Assembly (NCBI GenBank): GCA_025350865.1
Contig: JANXWZ010000238.1
Location: forward strand, 1 to 64,000
Direction: 5' to 3'
From: Rhodanobacteraceae bacterium
GTDB taxonomy: Bacteria; Acidobacteriota; Terriglobia; Terriglobales; Acidobacteriaceae
Length of the DNA: 64,000 bases
In this document: positions 25,304 through 34,123 of the stretch, piece by piece
Layout of the letters: every line of letters starts with the position of its first letter
Position numbering within the stretch: position 1 is the stretch's first letter
Program-made: the position numbers and the translations under genes
The notes under the pieces: generated by a model
The model's input: only the letters and a program-made list of their open reading frames with translations
Databases searched by the model: none
Told to the model about the DNA's origin: nothing

Positions 25304-27382
25304 TTGAACAGGTTTAGGGGTGTGTTGCTGCCGGGTGTCGCGATCAGCATGGTGTTTGTCATGTTGGTGCCGATTCCAGGCTTTGTGCTGGATGTCTTGC
25401 TGGCCGCGTCGATTACTGCGGCGGTGATCGTGTTTTTGACGGCAATTCAGGTGCGCAAGGCCGTCGACTTCTCCGTTTTTCCGACGCTGCTCTTATTGCT
25501 GACGTTGTTTCGACTAAGCCTGAACATTGCGTCCAGCCGGCGGATTCTTCTGCACGGTCATGAGGGGACACACGCGGCTGGTGGCGTGATCGAAGCGTTT
25601 GGTCAGTTCGTGGTCGGTGGGAATTATGTCGTCGGGTTTGTGCTGTTTCTGGCGCTGGTGGCGATTCAGTTTCTGGTGATCACGCACGGCGCGGTCAGGA
25701 CGGCCGAGGTAACCGCCAGGTTCACACTCGATGCGCTGCCGGGCAAACAGATGGCGATCGACGCGGACATGAACGCCGGGTTGATCGACGAGCAGGGCGC
25801 ACGCAAGCGGCGCGAGGTGATCGCGCGGGAGGCCGAGTTCTACGGCTCGATGGACGGTGCGGCGAAGTTCAACCAGCGCGATGCGATGGCGACAATATTG
25901 ATTACGGCGATCAACATCGTTGCAGGGATCGTAATTGGAACGCTGCAGCAAGGCGTTGACCTGGCGACGGCGGTGAAGACTTATACGGTTCTAACCGTTG
26001 GCGATGGCCTGGTGACGCTGATACCGAGCCTGCTGGTTTCGATCGCAGGCGGCATGATTCTCACGCGGGCTTCAAGCTCCGGCCAACTGGATGCCGAGCT
26101 TGGCACGCAGTTGTTGAAGCGGCGCAATACGTTGTGGATTGCCTGCGGTGTCATGCTGCTGCTGGCGCTGATTCCCGGCCTGCCGAAGATGGCGTTTCTC
26201 CTGATGGCGGCGAGCGTGGCAATGGTGGCCCGGAGCCTTCCGGCTACAGAGGTTGAGGAAGACGCAGATTCTTTTGCTGCGCAGACAACAGACAAGCAAA
26301 AAGGTAAGGAGGCGGATGCGGCTGCGGGCGGGGAAAACCTCGCAAGCCTGCTGAAGATGGACGAGCTGACACTGGAGATTGGGTTCCAACTCATCCCGCT
26401 GGTGGAGGAGGGGCAGGGCGGCCAGATGCTGAACCGAGTGCGTTCGCTGCGGCGGCATCTGGCTACGGAACTGGGGTTTGTGGTGCCGCCGGTACACATT
26501 ACCGATAATCTGCGGTTGAAGCCGAGGGAGTACACGGTCAGTCTGCGAGGGATCGAGATTGCCCGGTGGCAGACGGAGCCGAACTGCATGCTGGCGGTGA
26601 ACTCCGACCCCAGGGCGAGGGCGTTGCCGGGGTTAGAGGTCCGGGAACCAGCGTTTGGCGTGCAGGCGCGCTGGATCCAGCGTGGACTGGAGGAGCAGGC
26701 ATTGGCGGCGGGATACAGCGTGGTCGACCAGACGACGGTGATCGGCACGCACCTTGGGGAGCTGATCCGCCGACACGCCCACGAGCTGCTTGGGCGGCAG
26801 GAGGTGAAGCGGCTGCTGGACACGATGAACGAGAGCCATCCGAAGCTGGTGGAGGAACTGGTGCCCAAGCTTTTGACGCTGGGCGAGGTGCAGAAAGTGC
26901 TGCAACAGTTGCTGCGGGAGCAGGTGTCCATCCGCGACCTGGGGGCGATCCTGGAGGTCCTGGTGGAAGCTGCGCAGCAATCGAAGAACGTCGTTCATTT
27001 AGTGGAGAGCGTTCGACAGTCGCTGGGGCGTGGGCTGGTGCATCCGCTCCTAGACGCCGAAGGTGGCTTGCGGGTGCTGATGATCGAGCAGAATCTGGAA
27101 GCCGAGTTGGTGGCCACGTTCGACCCGCAGGCCGCCGCGCGGCTTGGCGACGGCTCGCCCAGGGCCGGCGGTCAGGGTGAGTATCTGCGCAAGCTGCTGG
27201 AGTCTGTGAAACGCCTAACCGGCGGCGGCTCGTCGATGGCAATCCCCGTGCTTCTCTGTCCTTCACCGGCCCGCTATCACGTACGCCGGTGGCTGGAACC
27301 GTTTGTCCCGAAGATCACTGTTCTTGCGCCGGTGGAGATTCCGCCGGAAGTACGGGTTCGGAGCGTCGGGACGCTGGGTTAA
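25304..27382 (+). CDS. flhA: flagellar export protein FlhA
   Basis: The 692-residue export-gate protein starts at TTG 25304, with GGAGGAAG just upstream. The N-terminal half has eight predicted membrane helices and the FHIPEP-type region (FPTLLLLLTLFRLSLNIASS, RFTLDALPGKQMAIDADMNA, then AKFNQRDAMATILITAINIV). The C-terminal half is the nonameric cytoplasmic ring that docks chaperone-substrate complexes (YSVVDQTTVIGTHLGELIRR). The gene is the last of the export block; flhF and flhG, which usually follow, are absent. Confidence 0.97.
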   Translation: MNRFRGVLLPGVAISMVFVMLVPIPGFVLDVLLAASITAAVIVFLTAIQVRKAVDFSVFPTLLLLLTLFRLSLNIASSRRILLHGHEGTHAAGGVIEAFGQFVVGGNYVVGFVLFLALVAIQFLVITHGAVRTAEVTARFTLDALPGKQMAIDADMNAGLIDEQGARKRREVIAREAEFYGSMDGAAKFNQRDAMATILITAINIVAGIVIGTLQQGVDLATAVKTYTVLTVGDGLVTLIPSLLVSIAGGMILTRASSSGQLDAELGTQLLKRRNTLWIACGVMLLLALIPGLPKMAFLLMAASVAMVARSLPATEVEEDADSFAAQTTDKQKGKEADAAAGGENLASLLKMDELTLEIGFQLIPLVEEGQGGQMLNRVRSLRRHLATELGFVVPPVHITDNLRLKPREYTVSLRGIEIARWQTEPNCMLAVNSDPRARALPGLEVREPAFGVQARWIQRGLEEQALAAGYSVVDQTTVIGTHLGELIRRHAHELLGRQEVKRLLDTMNESHPKLVEELVPKLLTLGEVQKVLQQLLREQVSIRDLGAILEVLVEAAQQSKNVVHLVESVRQSLGRGLVHPLLDAEGGLRVLMIEQNLEAELVATFDPQAAARLGDGSPRAGGQGEYLRKLLESVKRLTGGGSSMAIPVLLCPSPARYHVRRWLEPFVPKITVLAPVEIPPEVRVRSVGTLG

Positions 27383-27422
27383 GGCAGGGGTTTGAGCATC
27401 AGGAATCAGGACGGGAGCTGCA

Positions 27423-28325
27423 ATGGGAAACACGATGCCGGTTGGTTTACTGGGCGGATTCAAAGGCGAGGCGGCAATGAGCAATGGGCTGATGGATGGG
27501 GTGTTGACGGAGCTTCCGGCGGTGTCGGGTTACGGGCCGGCCCAGGGTGCGCGGAGCAGTGCCGGCGGTACGGGTTTGGACGCAATGCCGGCTTCCGAGC
27601 GCGAGACCTTGCTGATGGAACATCTGCCGACGGTGCGATTCCTGGCGCGCAGAATCCACGAACGGCTACCGCAGCATGTCGAACTGGATGACCTTGTATC
27701 GGCGGGCGTGGTCGGGTTGATCGATGCGTTCTCCAAATTCGACCATAACAAGAAGGTTCAGTTTAAGAGTTACGCGCAGTTCCGGATTCGCGGCGCGATT
27801 CTGGACTCGCTGCGCACGCTGGACTGGAGCCCGCGCGAATTGCGGCGCAAAGGTCGAGCGGTGGAAGAGGCGATTCGCGCGAGCACGCAGCGGCTGGGAC
27901 GAGCGCCGACCGAGCCCGAAATCGCCGACGAGATGAAAGTCTCGCTGTCGGATTTTCAGACTCTGCTGGGAGACCTGAAGGGCCTGGAGATCGGCAGCCT
28001 CCACATGGAGCGGACTGAAGACTCGGGCGATGAAGAGCTTTCGTATGTGCCGGGTGCGCCGGAGGATGATCCGCTCTTCCGCTGTCTGAAGGGCGAGATG
28101 AAGCAGCGGCTGGCGGATGCGATCGAAGATCTGCCGGAGAAGGAGCGGATGGTGCTGACGCTTTACTACTACGAGGAACTAACGATGAAAGAGATCGGCC
28201 TGACCCTTGGCGTCGTGGAGTCGCGGGTCTCGCAGATTCATTCGGCGGCGGTGGTTCGGCTGCGCGCCGCATTGGCGAGTCTGAAGCCTCAAGGCACGGT
28301 CGACTTGAAGCGTAAGAAACGGTAA
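27423..28325 (+). CDS. fliA: RNA polymerase sigma factor FliA (sigma-28)
   Basis: The 300-residue sigma factor has region 2 (HVELDDLVSAGVVGLIDAFS, then FKSYAQFRIRGAILDSLRTL), region 3 (TQRLGRAPTEPEIADEMKVS) and region 4 (LPEKERMVLTLYYYEELTMK, then VESRVSQIHSAAVVRLRAAL). It should transcribe late flagellar genes such as flagellin and motor genes, which are outside this window. About 50 extra residues at the N-terminus precede region 2; a start at the internal Met (27477) is also possible. No flgM anti-sigma gene is nearby. Confidence 0.95.
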   Translation: MGNTMPVGLLGGFKGEAAMSNGLMDGVLTELPAVSGYGPAQGARSSAGGTGLDAMPASERETLLMEHLPTVRFLARRIHERLPQHVELDDLVSAGVVGLIDAFSKFDHNKKVQFKSYAQFRIRGAILDSLRTLDWSPRELRRKGRAVEEAIRASTQRLGRAPTEPEIADEMKVSLSDFQTLLGDLKGLEIGSLHMERTEDSGDEELSYVPGAPEDDPLFRCLKGEMKQRLADAIEDLPEKERMVLTLYYYEELTMKEIGLTLGVVESRVSQIHSAAVVRLRAALASLKPQGTVDLKRKKR

Positions 28326-28342
28326 GAGGCAAGGGGCCAGCG

Positions 28343-29332
28343 ATGGAGAAGGTGCTTGGGCAAAAGGCGATCGACGAGTTGTTTGCGTCGGCTATGGTTG
28401 ATGTGGACGAATTTGCAATACCGCCGGTCATGAAGAATGAGGTAGAGGTTTATAACTTTAGCCGCGCCGGTCAGATTTCCACCGACCAGATGCGGGCGAT
28501 CGGGACGGTGAACGATCTGTTTGCGCGCAACCTGATGCATACGGTGGGTGCGTGGTTGCGGACTGAGTTTCAGGTGGACCTGGCCTCGGCGGAGCAGATG
28601 CCGTACAGCGAGTATGTCGATCGCATTCCTGAAAAAGCCTACGTCTCGTCCGTTCGACTGGAGCCTTTGGGCGCTCCGGGGATGCTGGAAGTGGAACTGG
28701 CTCTGGCGTCGCCCATCGTGGATCTGCTGTTGGGCGGCACCGGCAAAGCCGAGCAGGAGAGACCGCTCACCGATATCGAAGACCTGATCATGGTTTCGGT
28801 GCTGCAGATGATCGTGAAGGAGCTGAACGTAGCCTGGACGCCGGTGGGACTGACGATGCAATTTGAGCGTCGCGAATCGTCCGCGCAGGTGGCTCGCATA
28901 ATGCCAGCCGGAGAGAAGACCTTGTGCGTGTGCTTCGAGGTGACCATGCCGGAGGCGCGCGGTGTCATCAACCTCTGTTTGCCCTCAGTGGTGCTCAATA
29001 CAATCCTGCGGCAACTGATTGCGGAAACATCGAGGCCGAGGCGCAGGTCGGCGGAGATGAAGACGAGAGTTCTGGAATTGATGGGCGAGGCGGCCGTCGG
29101 TGCGGTCCTGCAATTTCCCCCCGTGCGGTTACGGGCACAGGAACTATCCGCTTTGGCTGTCGGGCAAGTGTTGCGTCTCCCAATACCACGGCACGCGGCG
29201 GCTGAGTTGCGCATAGGCGGGCTGGCACTTGGCAGGGCCCGGCCTGTGCGGATGGGCGAGCATCGCGGGGCGCGCATGGAACCGATGATGCGTCCGGACC
29301 GCGGAGCCGAGAACCCAGAGATGACGCAATGA
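28343..29332 (+). CDS. fliM: flagellar motor switch protein FliM
   Basis: The 329-residue protein has the N-terminal LGQKAIDELFASA (where the CheY-binding peptide usually lies), the middle domain (ISTDQMRAIGTVNDLFARNL, then YSEYVDRIPEKAYVSSVRLE and GGTGKAEQERPLTDIEDLIM) and a C-terminal SpoA domain (LPIPRHAAAELRIGGLALGR). It lies after fliA instead of after fliL. It begins after AAGGGG, 17 bases past the fliA stop. Confidence 0.95.
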   Translation: MEKVLGQKAIDELFASAMVDVDEFAIPPVMKNEVEVYNFSRAGQISTDQMRAIGTVNDLFARNLMHTVGAWLRTEFQVDLASAEQMPYSEYVDRIPEKAYVSSVRLEPLGAPGMLEVELALASPIVDLLLGGTGKAEQERPLTDIEDLIMVSVLQMIVKELNVAWTPVGLTMQFERRESSAQVARIMPAGEKTLCVCFEVTMPEARGVINLCLPSVVLNTILRQLIAETSRPRRRSAEMKTRVLELMGEAAVGAVLQFPPVRLRAQELSALAVGQVLRLPIPRHAAAELRIGGLALGRARPVRMGEHRGARMEPMMRPDRGAENPEMTQ

Positions 29333-29342
29333 GGCGGGCGCT

Positions 29343-29696
29343 ATGACGATTGACGGAGCGGCGGAAGACCCAGAAGCGGCGCATGACCCGACACCGGGAT
29401 TTGATGAAGAGCCGGAGCCCGCAGGCGAGCCCGCAATCGGGCTGCTGAACGACATTGAGCTTGAAGCGACGCTGCAGTTCGGATCGCGGGAAATGCAGCT
29501 CCGCGAGGTTCTGCAACTTGGGCCGGGGGACGTGGTGGAGCTGGACCGGCATGTATCGGAGCCGGTCGACCTGGTTGTCGGCGACCGCATCGTCGCCCGG
29601 GGCGAAGTCGTGGTTGCCAGCGGCAACTTCGCCTTGCGCATTACGGAAGTAGCAACGCCGCAACTGCGGTTGGAGAGCATTCGATGCCTATTCTAG
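29343..29696 (+). CDS. fliN: flagellar motor switch protein FliN
   Basis: The 117-residue protein has an acidic N-terminal region of about 45 residues and a canonical SpoA domain: IELEATLQFGSREMQLREVL, then QLGPGDVVELDRHVSEPVDL and VGDRIVARGEVVVASGNFAL. It forms the C-ring base with FliM. Its last 13 bases overlap the start of the MshEN protein gene, so the two are probably coupled. Confidence 0.95.
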   Translation: MTIDGAAEDPEAAHDPTPGFDEEPEPAGEPAIGLLNDIELEATLQFGSREMQLREVLQLGPGDVVELDRHVSEPVDLVVGDRIVARGEVVVASGNFALRITEVATPQLRLESIRCLF

Positions 29697-30637
29697 GAAA
29701 GATCGGCGGGACCGTGGAGAGGGAACAGGCGGACGCGGCGCTCTTTGGCCGGGATCGCTATCTGCCGACTTCGGGAAAACGAGTTCCGAACGAGGCGGAT
29801 CGCATGTGCGGGGCTCCCGGCTGCGGCGGCGGTTGGACGATGCCATGGAAAAGTCGGCGGCGTCCGATCTTGGAGCGAGAGTGGGCTTGCAGCCAGAAGT
29901 GCTTGAAGGCACTGGTGAATTCTGTGGTCCGTCGTGAGACCGGCGAAGGGATCGTGGCTGATGAAACGACGTCGCACCGGCATCGTGTGCCATTGGGCCT
30001 GGTGTTGCTGGCGCAGGGATGGATCTCGCATCCGCAGCTGCGGTCTGCACTGGACGCCCAGCGTGCAAGCGGGCGGGGGCGTATCGGGGATTGGCTGACC
30101 CAGAGCTGCGGGTTGCCGGAAGATCGAATTGCCCGTGGGTTGGGCGTGCAATGGAGCTGCCCGGTCCTTGGCATGGATGGATTTTCCGCAGCGTCTATGG
30201 CGCTCGTCATGCCGAAGCGGATGGTGGCGGAGTTTGGGATGGTGCCGCTGCGGGTGGCCGGTTCGAGGCTGCTTTATCTGGCGTTTGAAGAGCGGCCGAA
30301 CGCAGCGGTGGCGTTGGGTGTGGAGCAAATGTCCGGGCTGAAGGTGGAGAGCGGCCTGCTGCCGGGGACGAAGTTTGAAGCCGCTCGGTCAGCCGTATTG
30401 GCGGCGGAAGGAGTGCCGGTCCACATGAAGCTCGTAGCTGATCGCGATGGACTTGCCGATGGGATTGTTCGGGCGGTTGAACAGAGCCAGCCGCTCGCGA
30501 CCAGGCTGGTGCGGGTGCACCAGTATTATTGGCTGCGCATGTGGCTGGAGTCGGGGGCGACGCAGGGGATTGGGAACTTGCCGCCGGGGCCCGAGGACGT
30601 GGTGGACACACTGTTCTTGGTGGGTGGCCAACGCTAG
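29684..30637 (+). CDS. stand-alone MshEN-domain protein with Cys-rich N-terminus
   Basis: The 317-residue protein starts inside fliN after GGAGAG. Residues 103-126 and 133-156 match the two tandem 24-residue MshEN motifs (LGxxL..xG.I....L..AL..Q) known from type II secretion/pilus ATPases, where they bind cyclic di-GMP: PLGLVLLAQGWISHPQLRSA and RIGDWLTQSCGLPEDRIARG begin them. The spacer is six residues. No ATPase domain follows. The N-terminal part has C42, C47, C69 and C73, spaced like a metal-binding knuckle. The C-terminal 130 residues are unassigned. Context implies a c-di-GMP-dependent effector on the motor or flagellar genes (inference). Confidence 0.8.
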   Translation: MPILGKIGGTVEREQADAALFGRDRYLPTSGKRVPNEADRMCGAPGCGGGWTMPWKSRRRPILEREWACSQKCLKALVNSVVRRETGEGIVADETTSHRHRVPLGLVLLAQGWISHPQLRSALDAQRASGRGRIGDWLTQSCGLPEDRIARGLGVQWSCPVLGMDGFSAASMALVMPKRMVAEFGMVPLRVAGSRLLYLAFEERPNAAVALGVEQMSGLKVESGLLPGTKFEAARSAVLAAEGVPVHMKLVADRDGLADGIVRAVEQSQPLATRLVRVHQYYWLRMWLESGATQGIGNLPPGPEDVVDTLFLVGGQR

Positions 30638-30661
30638 GCCTGGTTTTTCCATTGAGGAAGC

Positions 30662-31093
30662 TTACTTGCTGGTCGGAATGGCGTTGGTTTCCGGCGTTGC
30701 CGGAGTTTCAACTTCATCGGAAGCCGGGTTCCCCAAGGCCATGGTGCTGGTCGTGCTTGAGCCCAGGCCGAGCTTGATGATGGCGCGAGAGTCAGGAACG
30801 AGCTTCGTCTGCCACTCGTTGTCCGACTGTAGCTTTTCCATGGCTGCCTGGGTCTGGGCATCCCATGCACCGGATGGTGTACCGGTCATATAACCAGCCT
30901 TGATCAGGGCCTGCTGAATCTGCGTGGCTCGCTCCGCGCCGATGCTCTGGGCGCTGGCTTTTGTCTTGGGTGAGGGCTTGAGCTTGGAAACGCGAGAGGC
31001 TGTTGGTCCACGTCGCACCCGGGGCATTGCAGCGGGCAGAGAAGTGGCGACGAGCAGAAGAGTGGCGATGGTGCCAGTATGAAGAATCCGCAT
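30662..31093 (-). CDS. exported peptidoglycan-binding-like protein
   Basis: From ATG 31093 the product is 143 residues with a signal peptide (MRILHTGTIATLLLVATSLP) and a PG_binding_1-type helical repeat: ATQIQQALIKAGYMTGTPSG followed by WDAQTQAAMEKLQ and a terminal Lys-Leu-Gly-Leu-Gly. The tail is Thr/Pro/Glu-rich. Such domains bind cell-wall peptide or glycan; no catalytic domain is present. Longer in-frame starts reach 31243 but run through the structured intergenic region. It is convergent with the MshEN gene. Confidence 0.75.
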   Translation of the reverse strand: MRILHTGTIATLLLVATSLPAAMPRVRRGPTASRVSKLKPSPKTKASAQSIGAERATQIQQALIKAGYMTGTPSGAWDAQTQAAMEKLQSDNEWQTKLVPDSRAIIKLGLGSSTTSTMALGNPASDEVETPATPETNAIPTSK

Positions 31094-31181
31094 GCCTGAG
31101 ATGGCCCTCGAACTAAAGTATCGATTAAGAGTCAACATTTTTTGTCGATTATCGAATTCAGAGTATCGCCTGAGTAATAGA

Positions 31182-31288
31182 AAGGCAAGGAGAAAGGTTG
31201 CCTTGCGAACAAAGTTTATTTCGCCTGTGGATAAAGTTCCCATAGGGAATGAGGGCTGCTCCGAGTTGCAGGGCAGCCCCCTTTATCC
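31182..31288. repeat. structured intergenic region with predicted three-way junction
   Basis: Two structures are visible. AAGGCAA (31182-31188) pairs with TTGCCTT (31198-31204). Then GGATAAAG (31229-31236) pairs with CTTTATCC (31281-31288), enclosing two hairpins: TTCCC/GGGAA (31237-31249) and GGGCTGC/GCAGCCC (31253-31279). It lies between htrA and the peptidoglycan-binding gene, both read leftward, so the minus-strand transcript would carry it. Confidence 0.55.
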
Positions 31289-31303
31289 GTCAGGGCAAGT
31301 CGG

Positions 31304-32944
31304 CTAGCGCAGGGTTCCTCCAACGAAGCTGTTGCCACCCTTGGTATTGCGCGGATCGCGTACGACAAAGACCACGTCATCACCGTTCTTGATCCGTGCG
31401 ATCGCTGCGCGGTAGCTGGCCTCATCGGTGACAGGTTGCCGGTTGATTTCGACGATGAGCGTACCTTTGCCCAGACCGATTTCATCCGCGAACGAGCCCG
31501 GGGTTACGGAGTCGACGCTGACCGCGCCCGTGATCCCCAGTTTCGACGCAATCGCTGCTGGCACCGCCCTGACCGTAATGCCCAGTTTGGATTGCCCAGC
31601 GTCGACCGACGCCGGAGTATCCGGTTCAGCGTCGGTTCCGGCGACTTCAGCGTAGACCTTGGCGCGGTCGCCGATGGTGACGTTGGCCGTCTTCTTGACG
31701 CCGTCGCGCAGGTAGCCGATCTCGACGGACGAGCCAACGGCCCGGGCGGAGATGTCGTTGACCAGGTCGTCGCCATCCTTGATCTGGTGCCCGTTGATGC
31801 TGACCAGAATATCCTGTGGCTTGATCCCGGCCTTAGCTGCGCCGCCATTCGGGGTCACCTGACCCACGATCACTCCGCCGTTTGCGAAGCCGTAGACACG
31901 GCTGACCGCCGATGCCGTGGAAGCCTGGAACTGGATACCGATGGAACCGCGAATGACCTTATGGGTCGCCCCGATCAGGTCGTTGTAGACCTTAGCCAGG
32001 ATGTTCGACGGCATGGCGAAACCGACGCCCTGCGAGCCCATGGACTGGGTGTAGATGGCGGTGTTCATGCCAACCACGTTGCCTGCCAGATCGACCAGCG
32101 GGCCACCGGAGTTGCCGGGATTGATGGCGGCGTCAGTCTGGATGAACTTCTGGAACTGCTTCAATAGCCCGGACTGAGGATCGCGGTCGTCGATGGAGCG
32201 ATTCTTGGCCGACACGATTCCTGCAGAGACGGTCTGCGATAGACCAAACGGGCTGCCGATCGCCAGCACCCAGTCACCCACTTCGGCGGAGTCCGAGTTG
32301 CCGAGTTTGATGGTGGGAAGCGGCGTCTTCGTGTCGATCTTGATGACGGCGATGTCGGTTTCCGGATCCACGCCGATAACGGTGGCCGGACGGCCCTGGA
32401 GGCGCTGACCGTCATCCGGGTCGCCAGCGAGCTTCACGAAAATCTTGTCGGCCTTGTCGACGACGTGGTTGTTGGTGATGATATAGCCGCGCGGGTCGAC
32501 GATAAAGCCGGAGCCGAGGGCCTGGCGCTCGCCACCCAGGGCGTCGGGATCGTCCTCACCGTCGCCGCCCTGGCCGCCGAAGAACTTGTTGAAGAAGTCC
32601 TGCATGTCGCCCTGGTCACCGTTGGGGTTCGCGCCCCGCGGCATGCGACGGGTTTTTGACGTTACGGCGGCTTTCTTGGCGATGGTCTCGGTGTTGATGT
32701 TTACCACGGCCGGACCAACCTGCTTGACGATCGTGGAGAAGCCATTCGAAAGGGTCTTGGGGTCAGGGATGACGAGCGGACGGGCGTCGGAGGTGTCGAC
32801 CTTCTGCTCCTTCGCGCCGACGTCGCGCGTGAGGACCGAACCGGCCAGAACGCCGACGGTCAGCGTCGTGAGCAGGGTGAAGGTGGAGGCAAGGCGGTTG
32901 GCCCGCGCGCGGCTGAGAAGAGTGGGGCTGGTGGACGTTTCCAT
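31304..32944 (-). CDS. Do/HtrA-family periplasmic serine protease
   Basis: The 546-residue protein has an N-terminal membrane anchor (about residues 20-38), a trypsin-like domain with catalytic triad H160 (ITNNHVVDKAD), D197 (TDIAVIKID) and S279 (INPGNSGGPLVDL), and two PDZ domains (around GGAAKAGIKPQDILVSINGH and DSVTPGSFADEIGLGKGTLI). A Gly/Asp/Glu-rich insertion near residues 105-140 precedes the protease core (LA-loop region). It should degrade or chaperone misfolded envelope proteins. The region upstream of 32944 holds 175 bases without a gene. Confidence 0.95.
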   Translation of the reverse strand: METSTSPTLLSRARANRLASTFTLLTTLTVGVLAGSVLTRDVGAKEQKVDTSDARPLVIPDPKTLSNGFSTIVKQVGPAVVNINTETIAKKAAVTSKTRRMPRGANPNGDQGDMQDFFNKFFGGQGGDGEDDPDALGGERQALGSGFIVDPRGYIITNNHVVDKADKIFVKLAGDPDDGQRLQGRPATVIGVDPETDIAVIKIDTKTPLPTIKLGNSDSAEVGDWVLAIGSPFGLSQTVSAGIVSAKNRSIDDRDPQSGLLKQFQKFIQTDAAINPGNSGGPLVDLAGNVVGMNTAIYTQSMGSQGVGFAMPSNILAKVYNDLIGATHKVIRGSIGIQFQASTASAVSRVYGFANGGVIVGQVTPNGGAAKAGIKPQDILVSINGHQIKDGDDLVNDISARAVGSSVEIGYLRDGVKKTANVTIGDRAKVYAEVAGTDAEPDTPASVDAGQSKLGITVRAVPAAIASKLGITGAVSVDSVTPGSFADEIGLGKGTLIVEINRQPVTDEASYRAAIARIKNGDDVVFVVRDPRNTKGGNSFVGGTLR

Positions 32945-33119
32945 GAGTGGATCAGACCTCGTAGTTGATTCTTTCGGTGATACTTCGGTGGTTCAACAGG
33001 ATTAACCCGGCAACATAAGTATAGATGCGTTGATCGATGCGTCAGACGCAGGCGAACTCGCAATTGAAGGTTGGACGGAGAAGTTTTGGAAAGGTCAACT
33101 AATAAATTAGGCGAAGTTT

Positions 33120-34028
33120 TTATGCCGGAATCTCTGTGGCGTTCGGTCCGGGTATCAACTCGACCAGGGCGATGCCAGCAAGGATGAGTCCGGCTCCCAA
33201 GAGTGCGCGAGCGCCCAGCGCTTCATGGAAGAAGATCAAAGATGTGAGCCAGGCGAAGACGGGTTCGAAGGTGAGAATCAGGACGGTGTGGGTGGGGGGT
33301 AGGACCTGCTGGGCAAAGCTCTGGATCGTAAAGGCGGCGACAGTGCCGAGCAAGCTACAGACGACGAGGGCGAGGATCACGGGCGGCGTGAAGGCGGCAT
33401 GCGCGTGCTCCAACGGAAGGGTGACGAGCATCGTGAGGGTGGCGAAGGAAACCTGGAGGGTCGCGAGCAAGCCTGCAGGCATGGAGCGGGAGGAGTGGGC
33501 GAGAGTAAGGAGATGGGCCGCGAAGGCGACCGCGCCGAGAAAGGCAATCAAGTCGCCGGGAGCGATACTCGCGACGAGGTTGTGAAGGACCGTCCCGGCA
33601 GGCGTCGTGATCAGCACAAGGCCTGCGAAGCCGAGTAGTGTGCCGAGCCCGGCAAGAACCGTAGGGCGGGGCGTTCCCGCAGGCCGCACTGCTGGGATCA
33701 GGGTGAAGACCGGGACCAGGACGACCAGCATTCCGGTGATGAAGGCGCATTTGGCAGGCGCCGTGTGGGCGAGGCCGAGAGTCTGGAACTGGTATCCGGC
33801 CCCGAGGAACAGACCGGCGAAGGCACCTGCGAGTAGCTGCGTTCGAGTGACTTGGCGGAGGTGGTGACGATTGATAACGACCAGAATGACGCTGGCAAGG
33901 ATCATCCGCAGAAGGTTGAAGAGCAGGGGGGACATGTCGGCGATTGCCGCTTTGACGAGCGAGAAGGTGGCTCCCCAGACGAGGGCTGTGGCGAGGAGCA
34001 GGAGATGGGCGAGGGTTCGCTTGGACAT
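33120..34028 (-). CDS. EamA/DMT-family transporter
   Basis: This 302-residue membrane protein has ten predicted helices arranged as two EamA repeats. The first opens with LLLATALVWGATFSLVKAAI and ends near FITGMLVVLVPVFTLIPAV. The second carries SFAQQVLPPTHTVLILTFEP, then VFAWLTSLIFFHEALGARAL, the family's terminal motif. Substrate unknown (drug/metabolite exporters). It lies downstream of the amidohydrolase gene in the same direction, separated by family A hairpin copy 2. Confidence 0.92.
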   Translation of the reverse strand: MSKRTLAHLLLLATALVWGATFSLVKAAIADMSPLLFNLLRMILASVILVVINRHHLRQVTRTQLLAGAFAGLFLGAGYQFQTLGLAHTAPAKCAFITGMLVVLVPVFTLIPAVRPAGTPRPTVLAGLGTLLGFAGLVLITTPAGTVLHNLVASIAPGDLIAFLGAVAFAAHLLTLAHSSRSMPAGLLATLQVSFATLTMLVTLPLEHAHAAFTPPVILALVVCSLLGTVAAFTIQSFAQQVLPPTHTVLILTFEPVFAWLTSLIFFHEALGARALLGAGLILAGIALVELIPGPNATEIPA

Positions 34029-34078
34029 GAGAGTTGGCGGGGCTACAGGCGGAAGACGGTCGAGCCGTGGGCTCGATA

Positions 34079-34122
34079 CCCCACCCTACGACGATAAAAC
34101 CGTCGTGAGGATGGGGCACCCG
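34079..34122. repeat. intergenic hairpin, family A copy 2
   Basis: CCCCACCCTACGACG (34079-34093) pairs with CGTCGTGAGGATGGGG (34101-34116) with a small bulge and loop ATAAAAC, then CACCCG. It shares the TGGGGCACCCG tail with copies at 1652 and 63391. It sits two bases beyond the amidohydrolase stop codon. Confidence 0.65.
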
Positions 34123-34123
34123 A

